Assembly (NCBI GenBank): GCA_014621425.1
Contig: JAANBB010000009.1
Coordinates: forward strand, 62,001 to 126,000
Length of the DNA stretch: 64,000 nucleotides
Direction of reading: 5' to 3'
From: Cylindrodendrum hubeiense
Lineage: Eukaryota > Ascomycota > Sordariomycetes > Hypocreales > Nectriaceae
Positions 43,534 through 54,933 of this stretch are shown here, piece after piece (position 1 is the stretch's first letter; the number at the start of each line of letters is the position of its first letter). A program made the position numbers and the translations under genes. The notes beneath the pieces were generated by a model. It was not told the DNA's origin. It saw only the letters and a list, made by a program, of their open reading frames with translations, and did not search any database.

Positions 43534-43820
43534 TTAAAGAGGGATAATACAGCAGTCGCAGGGTAGTGGACAGGGGATACAGAAGCAGAACCGTCCGGGA
43601 CAGCATCCACCTCGATCGCCACCACGCATGTTGACCTCAGTGTTGGGATGCGGGCGCTGGGGATCTGCAATTGGTGAGCTAGGCCTGGTAGAGGATTTTA
43701 GATGAGGAGAGGCTTACCCATGGCCTGGTGGGCCTGGGGCTGGTTGGCTTGCAGCGGCTGAACGGGGTTTTGCTGGTCCTTGGCTTCAACGGCCTGCTCT
43801 GAGAGTTCGTGTTGCGACAT
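43534..43820 (-). CDS. Small protein with an eight-cysteine C-terminal tail
   Basis: Protein of 77 residues from exons 43820-43718 and 43664-43534 (54-nt intron, GTAAGC to TGCAG). The N-terminal 50 residues are Gln/Pro-rich and hydrophilic. The last 23 residues hold eight cysteines between hydrophobic residues (GGCCPGRFCFC ... PCDCCIIPL). The layout of a Gln-rich head and a short Cys-rich tail resembles CYSTM-type stress-tolerance proteins or a palmitoylated membrane-tethering tail; both are inference. No signal peptide, so the cysteines probably face the cytosol. Too small for routine gene prediction. The phase closes exactly, and the tail is in a frame that would be missed without the intron. 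Confidence 0.72.
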
Positions 43821-44829
43821 GTTGGGAGGTTGGGAGAAGGCTGAGAATAGGGCGTGAATGAATGAGGGTGGATACAGATGTAGATGTTCCTGAGATGTTG
43901 ATGAGAACTTGAGTCAGGTGGTATAAGCAAAAAGCATTCCAAGACAACCTACCTGGCAGCGTCGCAGTTGTGATATGTATAGGCAAGTGAAAAAGAACCG
44001 GGAGCTTGGCGACGATGACGATGACGAAACTCTGGCTCGAGGTCCGCGTGGTGATGACGTACGTGTGTCGAGTAGCGTCGGATCATGTGGCCTCAACGGG
44101 CTGGGTCTGAGTTAATCCGACCCGATCTTCTCCTTTTCGCAGTGATCTGAGCTTCGCTGCTGCGGCGCAGGGGGGCGCATTCAGAGGTGCCCTGTGGCGC
44201 AGTATCGAGTATCCACATCCACCCGAGCGGCGATGGGTTGGGTCAGGATTCATTGTATAATTCTGAGCTTATTGGGGGAAATCTTTTGGAAATGGTGGAT
44301 TGAGTAAGGCTCTGCCGCGTTCGCCTTTGCTGTTTTCAGCGATAAGAGGCGGTGTTGCTCGTAGATTGCTTGAGGAAGGTGTCTCTTTGAGCTGCGTTGG
44401 ATTAAAAAAAAAAAAAAAACACGGCGACGAATGGCTTTTTTAATTGTATTCATCGTCGCATTCAAGCCTCAAAGGCAGCATTCTCTCACTCAGCATTCAC
44501 ACTCAGCATTCATCACTCATGCGTCAACCATTGCATGTCGGGGACTGTGAGACTGATGGATTGGTGGGTGTTATTGGTGTCGGGGATATACAGCACGGTG
44601 CCCCTGTGATCCCCCTGTAACCCGCCCCACCACCTAAAATCTCAATGGGCTTTAATAAGGCGGGCTGTCTGGCCAGGATGATGCCCGCTTATGGGTCGCC
44701 CTTGGGCGTGATGAGTGAGAAAGCACTGCTCAAGCCACTGAGATGATTTACAAGACGGATTCAGTTCTCTGCATCGGACCGGGTTCTCATTTCGCCGATT
44801 CACAACATTTGTGCGTTTTTATTCTGGAC
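43821..44829. other. Intergenic with a poly(A) tract
   Basis: Upstream of the small Cys-rich gene; includes a run of 16 A (44404-44419) and CT/AG-rich leader-like DNA near 43990-44040. No coding frame is supported. Confidence 0.4.
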
Positions 44830-45245
44830 TCGGGCGGCATCACGCAGGGCTCCCCAGCCTCCCCGGAGTACGCCTTGGTGGTTCGAGGCGCAGGCCCGGG
44901 GCTGCTGCGGCGCCACCAGCGGCCACAGGGCTCGTCAGGCTATTCTTGGGGTTTTGACAGGGACACGGTCGGCGACGCCGGTTCCTCTCCGTAGCGAGAT
45001 CTGCGCAGTCATGCCCGCAAGGGCGTTTCCTCTCGCGATACGCTCTTGACGCTGCACTCACTTGNTCATCCACCCCTGCTACGGCAAATGCCGGGCATTG
45101 CGGCTCCGGTGTTAGCGTCTGTTTTACTCGACGATCTATCAGAAGTCAATAGATCACGACAGATTCCGCCATGTGGCTTGAAAATGATAGCAGATCTTGA
45201 ACATCCCTGTTCGATAAAGATCTACATCGACATTTGACGTCGATT
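44830..45245. other. GC-rich block with one undetermined base
   Basis: Locally GC-rich DNA (about 44830-45060) with an n at 45065, the only ambiguous base in the window, followed by an abrupt change to AT-richer sequence. It may mark a low-quality or collapsed position in the assembly. No gene is seen. Confidence 0.5.
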
Positions 45246-46495
45246 ACGAGCATATGTTAAATTAGATGGACCTCAGTGAAGTCTCTAATCTCTTTAGACA
45301 TATTTAGATTCAGCCTGGGCTTGGACAGTCACACAGCCAAAGTACACCACCGGAAGGGGAAGGCCTTCCCACGGGATACCTCGTATTCGATAATTTAAGT
45401 CGTTCTGAGATCTTTGATCATCGTAGACACCCACCACAACGATCAGGCAGATCTCCGTCATGTCTTTTTCAAAGTTATCGGTCTCCTTTCTTTTCATACA
45501 TTGTTCTCCACGGGTGATTAATAAGAACCACTATGAGGCGATCTACGCGGTTCATCACCGGCCGCCCAGCCTCATCTCTTCTACCTCCATGTGACTAACA
45601 TGATGGACCCGAGGCAACCAGATCCCAAGAAGCTAGATGCTTGGCCAGTTGTTTTCAGGCTCGGGTAGCCACGTGTACCGGACCCTAGCTTCCCAAATGC
45701 ATGGGCGTCTGCCTCTGAGCAAGGGACCATGCCACTCCACAGCATGGTAAACAAAAATAAGATAAGAGACGTGCATCGTTGCCCTTCGGTGGGTGTAGAG
45801 TATCCACCCTTCTGGGAACATGGTAGAAGCCAAGTCTGTGGAAGCTCGTTGCATTATTCCTATCTCGGCCAGGTTCGACATTCACGGCTCCGTCGTCTAG
45901 CTCCGCCCGGTTGCTTTTTCAGCATCCACGTGGGAAAATATCCGGAAACGAGCCCATGAACCCGGAAGGCTTTGCTTTTTGCTGCAGAAGATATGCACCC
46001 CGCGATATCTGCCAAGGGACTCCCAGGTTACAGTATTTGCCATCCAACCTCATTTCGTTCATCTCGTTTTTGTCGTCGAGTCATTCAACCGTGGTGATTC
46101 CAGGTACCCGTTAGTTTGTGCCTTTCCCGCACTAGCTCCTTACTAGAAGATCTGGCTGCTGGAGTCTTCCGCCTGGCCGAACGAGTAACCGAAATGAACC
46201 GAACTACGGGTTCATCGAACCTCAAGGGGTGGGGAATAAAGACAGTTCATGAAGAGCGATTATAGCTATTTTGATATGTTTCGCATTTTCAGCATTAAGT
46301 AAGTCTAGTAGTCTTATGATTCTATCAAATACATCCCACTGGGTATCGTTCTCGAGTTCGTTGCCGAAGAATCTAGTGGCGAAGCAGAGGCAGTCGCTCT
46401 GTCTGTTGATGATAACTCCCATGTCCATTAAGTGTTAAAGTTGAAATCCTGTCACAAAGCCTCCAAACATCATGTCTAGATGTCATATCGGTTGA
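45246..46495. other. Intergenic, no gene recognised
   Basis: About 1.2 kb with only short open frames. A 68-codon minus frame (46428-46222) begins with ATG but lies in the likely 3' UTR of the membrane-protein gene. Confidence 0.35.
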
Positions 46496-47742
46496 TCATA
46501 GGGCAAAAGGCTCCCTCTTCAGGTGTCGCGTCGAACTCGACTCGCTGTTCAAGTCCTGCTCGTCGTATCCCGACTGCGACTTCACTACAACCTGGGTTGT
46601 GGTCGTCTTCTGAATTCCGCCATGGTCTCTGTTGGGCATCTCGATGTCGTCTCCTCCGCCTTGGACAAAGGTGACGTGTCCGTCGGGGAATACCGAGCGC
46701 ATATGCTTACTGTTGGTGGTCTGAGCACGACTGGCGGCGCTCTTGTTACCGGTAGGCTGGGAACGGGAGCCGGAGTAGTCGGGGTAGCCGGTTTGGTTGC
46801 TGGCCTTGACGACCTTGGTAATAAGTTCGGCCATGTTCATCTCGATATGGAGCTTGACGAGGTAGGCGAGGGGATGGAACTGGAGGTAGCTATTGATAGG
46901 GTTAGCTGAGGGCGTAATCGCGGCGAACTGAGCAACACTAACACAATATCGTTGGGAAGAGACATCATGGCAATCAGAAGGATCTATAGATGGTTAACAC
47001 GGATTCCACAATTTCTGGTGAGCACAGGAACTTACATCCATGGTCATTGACAGACCAATCATGCCAAGGTTGAAACGGAACAGGCGGCCATACTTGGTCA
47101 GTCCGTTGGCGATAAGACGGGTTCGGACCAGGTAAATAAAGTAGAGGTTGAGGCCGGCGTCGACAAGAAGGAAGATGACCTTTTCGATTCGATCCCAGAT
47201 GTTGTTGACTGACACCCATGTCTTGTTGATCTGCAGGCGGGCAGGGACCCAGACGCAAAACACGCTGATGTTGATGCACAGCATGATGATGAATGCAACG
47301 ATCTTGAGCTTCTTTGCGCTTGCTCGGTTGACCATGAGAATAGCGATTCGGTTGATGATGACTTGAATTAGGGCCTGGATCTGAATGGACCAGAGCAACA
47401 CTGCAGAAACGGGTAAGCCACTGCGAAGCCACATCGCGGAGAAAACGGCGATGACATACCAACCATGAAAAAGAAAATAAAACCAGGCTCGATGTATCCA
47501 CGCAGATAAGACCACACCATGGCGCTCATGATGGTACTGCTAGACCACTCCATCCACAGCAAGATGACATACGGGTTCATCTTTCGGCCTCGCTTCCATG
47601 AGTTGATGGTCTGTCTCGCGCCCTTGGCGGCCGTGAAGATGCAGACTCCCATGGAGACGCCCCAGGCAATACTCGCGATATTCATGTCGTTGGGGTCCGG
47701 TTTCACGGCCACATAGTGGGGCGGGATCAAAAGGCCGACCAT
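46496..47742 (-). CDS. Fungal integral membrane protein, about seven TM segments
   Basis: Protein of 360 residues. Exons are 47742-47460, 47400-47036, 46983-46943 and 46889-46496; phases close, and exon 3 is only 41 nt. Hydrophobic segments include IASIAWGVSMGVCIF, VILLWMEWSSSTIMS, the spliced FIFFFMVVLLWSI, KIVAFIIMLCINISVF, VIFLLVDAGLNLYFIYL and GMIGLSMTMDILLIA. The C-terminal 110 residues are hydrophilic, Ser/Thr/Gln-rich and probably cytoplasmic. The layout resembles the fungal rhodopsin-like or GPCR-like integral membrane proteins, but lacks the CFEM and DDY marks of Pth11 proteins. The first intron uses a GTATGT donor. No function can be assigned. Confidence 0.8.
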
Positions 47743-50700
47743 GTTGGCAACTGGAGGTGAGGCTCTGCGGACCTCGAAGAGAGCGGAATGGACGATATGT
47801 CGAAGAGGTTGACGGTAACAAGACGCACAACGAGAGACCCAGCATCTCCAAGACGGCCAACACAGGGGACCGCAGCATACATATTCAGAATATCGGCGCT
47901 AGCCAGGACCCGGCGTCGTGGATACCAGCCCTACTGCACATCCTACAGTAGCATCGACACACAGTCTGCAAGGTCCAGAACGGTGCAGGGGCTGGCTCCA
48001 GGATCATGGACGCCAGGGTTCGGATCCGCAACATAGCGGGCCGCGGGCGATCACTAGGGCCTCCGGACCCGTGTTACATACGACGACCATAGTAAACTCG
48101 CGGTGCGGGCGAGTCGACAATCCAGGCGCGGAGCACCATGTCGTCGCGGGCGCCCGTCCAGTGCATGACGCAGATTCTTTGGGTTCGTCCAAGCGATATT
48201 GCAGCATGTTCGAAGCCCTCCCTCACAACACAACCTCACAGCCCTTACTCTGGACGTGCTGTCCGGATACAGCCACCGTCGCATATTTCCGGATGAGAGG
48301 CGATCTGACATCCGCCGGCCCGAGACGGTCGTGCACTTGGCAAGCGGGCTGCCGAGCAAATCACAGCGCTGGCACGACGCCTATCAAGCCCTATCGGGCA
48401 GGAAAGGGGCGCGTCGAAAAACGTGGCCAGCGAGACAATACGGCGCCGCGACGCCGGACGGCAGCCGGAGCCAGGGCGATCATCTCTCGTCTGGTCCTGG
48501 GGCTAGCAGTAGGAGAGATTCGGAGAGGCAGAGACGGGCGCAAGCCGCCAATTGCGCCGCCCAACGGCCATCCTTCGCAGCAGGCTCACTGCTCAGGCTC
48601 ACTGCTCAGGCAGCCTCTAACCCGCCTACGCCGTCGACGGGTGGGGGGATGCTGAGAGCCGCAGGAGGTGGGCGGGAGCACGAGTCAGACGCTGTGGACC
48701 TGAGCCCATTTCCGCAGGACGGATTCGCATGCGGTTGGCTGTGGCCTCATTGGCCCTGTGCCGGGGGATCATGCTTGGTGCAAAGCATAATTGTCCAGGG
48801 GAAAACGGTGCGTAAGACGGGAATCTCCTGGATGCCTTGATCGTGCAGACGCCGCATGGTGTCGCGAGATATTGCGGAGATGCCTGTCGTCCGTTGCGAT
48901 GCTGCGACAACCACGGCCCCTCACCATAACCCCTTCACCACAACCCTCCAGAGTACGGGGACGACGGGACCTTGCCAGGATCTACTGCATGCATCCGTAC
49001 CGTGCATCACGGCCTAGCAACTTAGTTAGCAGAAACGCGACGCCCATAGTTGAAGCCCGGGCTGCTTCCAGGGCTCCGGCCACAGGGGCAAGGTGCGGAG
49101 CCGAGACTGACCTGACTGAAGAACGCCACCCAACGTGGATGACGAGATCCAGGGCCCTCGATCAAGCCCTCAATCAAGCCCTCAATCAGGGATCTTCTCA
49201 CCTAAGGATCCTCCCAATCTCAGCCACTGCAGAACCTCACACGCACTGGAGGCCCCTATCTAACGCCAATCAGACAAGTGTTGCAGATTAGTCTCGGCCA
49301 CCCTCTGAGCCGCCAGCGTGTTGCATAGCTCAACGCTGGACGGCTGGGAGGCTCGGCGGCCCTCCGGAAGCCTCACGCCTCAACCCGCTGGGAAAAATCT
49401 CCAACCGTCCGGCTTGGAACGGCGTGCGGAAGCCCCTTCAACGGGACGCTTGGCCTACTGTGTACGCCGCAGAACGCATTGTCGATCTGGGAACATCGTC
49501 CGCCACTGGCGCCTCTGTCTCAGCACCAAACTCTGAATGTGAAACTCGGCGGTCGGTTCCGGGATCTGCGTCTCTGGGGTTCTACTCCATGGCTCGTTGA
49601 CGAAACGGGTCTTGGTCGTGTGCTGCTCCATGGCGGCCAAGCCGCACACACGCGGCGATAACACAGGCCCAGCACTCTCAGCCGAACATTGCCCATGCTA
49701 GAGCCACATGTGTCAAGCATGGACTTGACGGCCTCGCCTAGACTGACGTGCTAGACAGCGATAACCGCTGCACCGACGACGCCCCATCCGCGACGCAAAC
49801 CCTCCATCAGACCATGCGCGCGAGGCCCGAATTACTGACACTCAGCTCTCGCCCGAGCACCGGCAGTGGTTCGTATCCAGCAGGGATAACCTGGAGTCTG
49901 CGTGCGGGGAGCAAGATCAGGAATGGGGCGGCCTAATGCTGCGTGGTGCGATAATGACCAGGGAGCGGAGATCAGTTCTGATCAAGCTGCGTCCGATCGC
50001 CGCAAAAGCAAGCCCTGGCTGGCCCTTGTCCTTGTCCATGTCCATGACCATGAAAATGCTGCGCCTGGCCCTGGCTGTGGACTCTGGGCGACGCACCGAA
50101 GGTCAATTTTCCCCAGTTGCCTGGCCAGACTGCCAGAGAGTCTTCGGGACCTCGTCCGATGTCATCCCCGTAGTACCAGGCCAATGGCATGTTCCCACCG
50201 TATTACTTCCAAGGCCGCATACCGGGCCTCTATTTTGGGTCGTTTTCCCACAAGGCATCGGCCTCGATAAAGTAAAGCTGCACCAAACCATGTATCCAGT
50301 GCAGGACAGGATAGCAATGGACAACCATCACGGTTCTAGGATAGCAATGGACAGCCTTCACGGTTCTATAGCCAACACAGCCATTCCGAGACAAAGTTTT
50401 CTTGTCAACCTTATTGTATGAGGATGGAAGTTAGCCAATCAAGTCTGGTGCCTCAAACATCCGGGTTAGGAATCTCAGCATCAAGGTGGCAAGCCAAGTA
50501 TTGAGACAAAAGCAAACCGGTATAGCTAACAAACTTATTTCATCCCTTCTACTATAAATTCCGGTGCATGCTGACTCTTTCCACTATAATTTGCTCAACA
50601 CAGTCGAATTGACTTGCCTTTCACTTGAGGCTTCACTTGCTCCCATAACTAACAACCTCACAACTTATCCATCACGCATTAAGCCAGGTTAACATTCACC

Positions 50701-50743
50701 CAACCATCCACACATCTCATCTTCCAGTCTTACATTTACCACC
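47743..50743. other. Three-kilobase gene-poor GC-rich block
   Basis: Open frames are plentiful on both strands because stops are rare in GC-rich DNA, but none has splice support, a family motif or balanced composition (they are Arg/Pro/Ser/His-rich). It contains small tandem repeats: a 12-bp unit GCCCTCAATCAA three times at 49154-49189 and a 30-bp duplication at 50308-50367. The last 200 bp are the pyrimidine-rich promoter of the S10-like gene. It may hold a non-coding RNA or a lost gene; I see no direct evidence. Confidence 0.4.
50308..50367 (+). repeat. 30-bp tandem duplication
   Basis: Two adjacent copies of AGGATAGCAATGGACA... ending CACGGTTCT (50308-50337 and 50338-50367), with two or three mismatches. 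About 380 bp upstream of the S10-like start codon. Confidence 0.85.
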
Positions 50744-52442
50744 ATGGTGTTATGGCTAGCGCGCATTTTTGCCACCTTGGTGCCCTCCCTCATTACCAAT
50801 GGCGGATCTGTCAATGTCAGCTCTAACGTGGAGGTATTCAACGAGACCAAGACCGTTCAGTACCTGAGCAACTCAAATTGGTGTGGAAAGGATACACCCA
50901 ACCATACCGGCTTCATAAAAGTCGGCCTCCAAAGTAAAGTTCCATTTCTGTCTAGACTTACCACTCTAGACTAGACTGCTAATATAATGTTGCAGATGAA
51001 AATTCGAAAATGTGGTTCTGGATGTTTCATCGCCGAGAGGCGCTTTTTACTGCCCCTCTTATCCTCTATATGGGAGGCAGCCCTGGCATCGCAGCTTCCC
51101 AGGGCATGCTTGATGGTACTGGTCCTTGCATCATCCCTGATAAAGGTGACGAATCCTCCAACAACGAATTCCACAGTCTCAACCAGTGGGCCAACATTCT
51201 GTACGTGGACGCCCCCATCGGCACAGGGTTCAGCAAGGGAAACTCGTACATCGACACCAGAGAACTAGCCACCGAGTACATGGTCGAGTTTCTCCAGAAG
51301 TTCTTCAACGAGTTCCCGAACCTCCGAAATAGCAAATTCGGCATCTGGGGCGTCGACTACGGCGCCCACTTCGCCACCTCGCTCGCGGTTGACATCCTCA
51401 AGAAGAACAAAGAGGCTAAAGTGGAGGGGTACACGGGCGACTGGCACGACATCCCCCTCGACAGTATCGGGTTCGATAGCCCTCGTTTAGACCTCATCCT
51501 GCAGCACAAGGCCGCCATCGACTACGCCTACGAAAACGGCTGGGTCGAAGTCATCACCAAGCCAGAGCGCGATGCCTTTCTGGACCAGTTTTCCGCTTAC
51601 GAGAAGGGCTGGCGTGCGTGCAGTAAGCAGATGGATTGGAGATGCAACGAGGAAATACAAGAGCACAAAGCCCTCTGGAAAAACCTCACGAGCGGTTGGG
51701 ACGGAGACCTCGACTTGGAAAATATCTTGAAGCCACGCCCGGATTACGGTATTGCCCAAATATCCAGGATGATGAATGAGAGTAGAGAAACCAACTGGTT
51801 GCGCTCCAAAAAAACGCAAGAGGAGCTTCGTTTCATGGACGGCAAGATCAACAGCCAGTTGATCGACTACACGCCTTACAACGTTGACATGCATAACAGG
51901 TTCTGGGCAAGCGGTGATGGTAAGTCATACCCAACCCCCCTTTCTCAATTGACTCTGTTGAAGCTTACCCTGTTTCAGTAATCCGATCTTCTCTGCCCGG
52001 GCTCGACGTCATCTTGCAGGCTGGTATCCGGACTCTTTTCATATCTGGCGATACTGGTTAGGCACTCTTCCTTTTTTGGGCAATAATGACAATAGCTAAC
52101 CGCTCCCATCAGACTTCACCACCAACCACATTGGCATTTCCAGAATCGCTGAAGGCATCAAGCATCCCGGTCAGACGGCATTCAAGGACGCCCCTACTAG
52201 TAAAGTGGAGTGGGACCATGGCCAAATAGTTGAGGGCGATGTTGTTGGGGCTGCCACCATGATCAAGACGGGCGGCAACATCACCGTCGTGAACGCCAAG
52301 GGCGTAGGTCATTACCTTGGAAAGCGCGGTAAGTTCCCCCACCCCTTTCGCCGTATCGGTGTTCTCGATGCTAACTCAAGCAGATCCCGGTTTGTTGAGC
52401 AGGATCTTTAAAGTTCATTGCCTAGACATAAATTTGGAGTGA
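50744..52442 (+). CDS. Serine carboxypeptidase (S10)-like protein lacking the nucleophile Ser
   Basis: Protein of 488 residues. Exons are 50744-50933, 50996-51919, 51979-52056, 52113-52328 and 52384-52442; phases close. The S10 layout is clear: a secretory start (MVLWLARIFATLVPSL), GGSPG (90-94) where active enzymes have NGGPG, VDAPIGTGFS (134-143), then GVDYGA where active enzymes have GESYAG, so Asp184 replaces the catalytic Ser. The Asp (ISGDTDF) and His (GVGHYLG) positions remain. Several N-glycosylation sequons are near the N-terminus (NVSS, NETK, NHTG). Peptidase activity is not expected; a secreted binding or scaffold protein is more likely. The last exon is short, and the C-terminus differs from typical S10 enzymes. 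Confidence 0.8.
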
Positions 52443-53017
52443 TTCTGATTTTGAGTCTCTTTGCTTGGTCTAGGCAAGACTATTAAAGGCTACAGGAACT
52501 ACAAGGCGTTTCAAAGGAACTTTGATACTTCGGTCCCAGTACAATAATATAGGATACCTAGGTAGTTAGTGATTTATAGATTGTGAGTTGAACTGAAAAG
52601 AACCACCGAGATTTCCATCTGGCAAGGTGAAATTTGCGCCATTCAATTCTCAACCCCCAACATGAACGGGCAACTGTTTGCTTACCCAAGAGCGCTAGTA
52701 AATAACATAAAACATCCACGACATTCCGCGAGGCTCCCGGCGGAGGTCTTTTCAGGTCCGGTTATTGTGAAGTTAGGTCATTGGTCAACCTCCGCCCGGG
52801 TCGGAGGCCGAATGCAAAAGCGAGGGTCCGGTGGAGCAGAGCTGAGGTCGGATCTCGGACACTAAGAATGCCGAGAACTTGGTACTAAACCGCATCAAGG
52901 TAGAAAAGCCCCCAAGAGCCTCAACCCGTGGATATCTTTTGTCCGTTGCATCATCTTCTCAAGCCGTTGCAGCATTGAGACTTACATACCAATCGACACT
53001 CAAATAAGTCGCAGCCA
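52443..53017. other. Intergenic, no gene recognised
   Basis: Contains the 3' end of the S10-like transcript and the promoter of the DUF924 gene. No coding frame is supported. Confidence 0.4.
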
Positions 53018-53128
53018 ATGGCAATGAGGACCGCAGCAAGAGTGCCGAGCATCCTCAACGGCACAACAAGACGCTCAGCATGTTCGTCTCTCTCATCTTC
53101 CTTCTCATCTCCTGGATTTCGCCGCTGA
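53018..53128 (+). other. Upstream open frame that reads like a mitochondrial presequence
   Basis: A 36-codon ATG-started frame (MAMRTAARVPSILNGTTRRS, then Ser-rich, ending GFRR) overlapping the start of the DUF924 frame in another phase. It is Arg- and Ser-rich with no acidic residue. It could be a regulatory uORF, or a targeting exon joined in-frame by a splice I could not identify. Confidence 0.4.
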
Positions 53129-54148
53129 ACCGGGGCGCAGACGCCAGCGGCGCCATCTCCCAGTTGGCAAGTTCAGTCGCTGCGACATCTACGCCGTCGA
53201 GACCCTCTCACCAGACTTTGTCCGCATCAAACTCCCACCCATCATGCTTCGCATCCTTTTCTTCCGCTTCACCGCCAACTCTCGACAACATGGCTTCTCA
53301 GGCGCAGGGAAAGAACTTGGGTTTTCTTAAACAGCACCTCACCCCAGAGCTCTTGAAAGGCGTTCGGGACTTTTGGTTTGAGCCCTTCGAAAAGGAGGAC
53401 GACTACATCCTGCCCCAGAGGAGCCATGCGATGCGATGGTACGCTGGTGGCAAGGAACTCGACGGTATCTGCGTGTAAGTACTGCTTGACCACTATGACC
53501 CATAAGCAAATCGACTTTGCTTACACTTACATCTTCAGTAAACGGTTCGCCCCGGCCCTTGAGGCAATCCACCAGTCGGGTGCCACCACTGGTGAAGACA
53601 TCCTCAGTGTGGTGCAACCACGCGCGCCGCTTGACTGGCTGGGCATTATCCTTCTCCTGGATCAGATCTCGCGCAACTGCTACCGAGGCGATGAGTCGAA
53701 GATTGTGTATGGATTTTACGACGTTATTGCACAGCAGATCGCCTTGGCCGCCATTGAGCAGGGCGTGCCGGACCAGGACCCCGAGATCCGGTGGCACTTC
53801 GCGTACCGCAACTGGTTTTACATGCCGTTGATGCACTCGGAGTCGCTCTCCCACCATGAAGCAGCAGTGACAGAATTCGGTCTGCTCGTCAAGGACGTCT
53901 ATAGCCTGGTCGAGGGGCCTGGTGCTCCGGGCGCAAGCGAGCTGGAGAAGCTGGCGAGGGACGTAGTCCAGCGGGACGTGGAGGCGGCTAAATCGATGGC
54001 TGACAACAACATGCTCTTTGAGAAGAAGCACGCAGACATCATCAAGCAGTTCGGGCGGTACCCGCACCGAAATGCGGCCATGGGCCGGGAGCCGACGGCG
54101 GCGGAGACGGGGTATCTGGAGAACGGAGGAGAGCGGTTCAGTGGATGA
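53080..54148 (+). CDS. DUF924 family protein
   Basis: Protein of 334 residues from ATG 53080, or 264 from ATG 53290. Exons are 53080-53474 and 53539-54148 (64-nt intron, GTAAGT to TTCAG, in phase). The DUF924 region is seen in VRDFWFEPF, LDWLGIILLLDQISRNCYRG, WHFAYRNWFYMPLMHSESLSHHE and FGRYPHRNAAMGREPTAAE. This alpha-helical family is widespread in bacteria and fungi, and no function is established. The first 70 residues from ATG 53080 are hydrophobic then Ser-rich and unlike the family, so they may be a targeting segment, or 53290 may be the real start (MASQAQGKNLG). Confidence 0.85.
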
Positions 54149-54933
54149 TGGAGGTGATGGGGACGAGGAGTGTAGTTGTGTAACGGCAAACTAAGCAATA
54201 ATAGGTGATCTGGGATAGAGCCGGTGCATACATATGATCGAATACGAATACACCCACTGCAACCCATTGGATGAACCACGACCAATCCCTCTGGTCCCAA
54301 GACCATAGTCACCATCCATACCGCGGAGCACACGGGAGCCACGCCGTGACAGGTCGGATCCCGCACCCCTCCACAGCGCTCCAGGCCGCGAAATGCGGGG
54401 GATGCCACTGCTAGTCCCTGGCAGCTTGGCGGGCGGCAGTGGGCTCAACGCGCCCTCGCCAGTCGGATCGCACGGTTCCCCGTCGGATCCAAGAGTTGCC
54501 GTCCACCACTGAAGCCGGCCCCACCAGACACCACCCAGACACCGCCGAGACGCCCAAACGGGCAGGTTTCCAGTGATGCAATGGGCTGTGGTCGCTCCGA
54601 ATCATAGCGGCGGCCACTAAGTGCGCGGGGGACTCGACGCTCCAGCGTGAGAGGACGAGAGGACGGCTCGGTGGCAGATCCCAGCAGGATCCCAGCACGA
54701 GGGAAAGGCAAAGAGGGACCAGGCCGCGGACGCTGTCTAATGGCCTGATCGTATTCGGCATTGTTTCCCTGGGTTCCTCCAGAGATGGGATGCTCCCTGT
54801 GATCGCGCCCCTCTTGTCCAATTGCCGGCCGGCTGGTGTTTTCCCCCTCTCCCACCGTCCTTCATCTTTGTTTACTTCGCACTCCCGCCATCGACAACAT
54901 CGCCGTCGCCCTCACTCGCCCCCAGCTTCAGCC
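54149..54933. promoter_or_regulatory. Intergenic and promoter of the EXPERA-like gene
   Basis: GC-rich, with open frames on both strands that lack support. The last 100 bp before ATG 54934 are pyrimidine-rich. No specific site was identified. Confidence 0.4.

Noticed and set aside
46222..46428. A 68-codon minus-strand frame (MDMGVIINRQ...)
   Set aside because: It lies in the likely 3' UTR of the membrane-protein gene and shows no motif.
47918..48840. Long overlapping open frames on both strands in the GC-rich block
   Set aside because: Composition is Arg/Pro/Ser/His-rich, several start without ATG, and they mirror each other on opposite strands, as expected of stop-poor GC-rich DNA.
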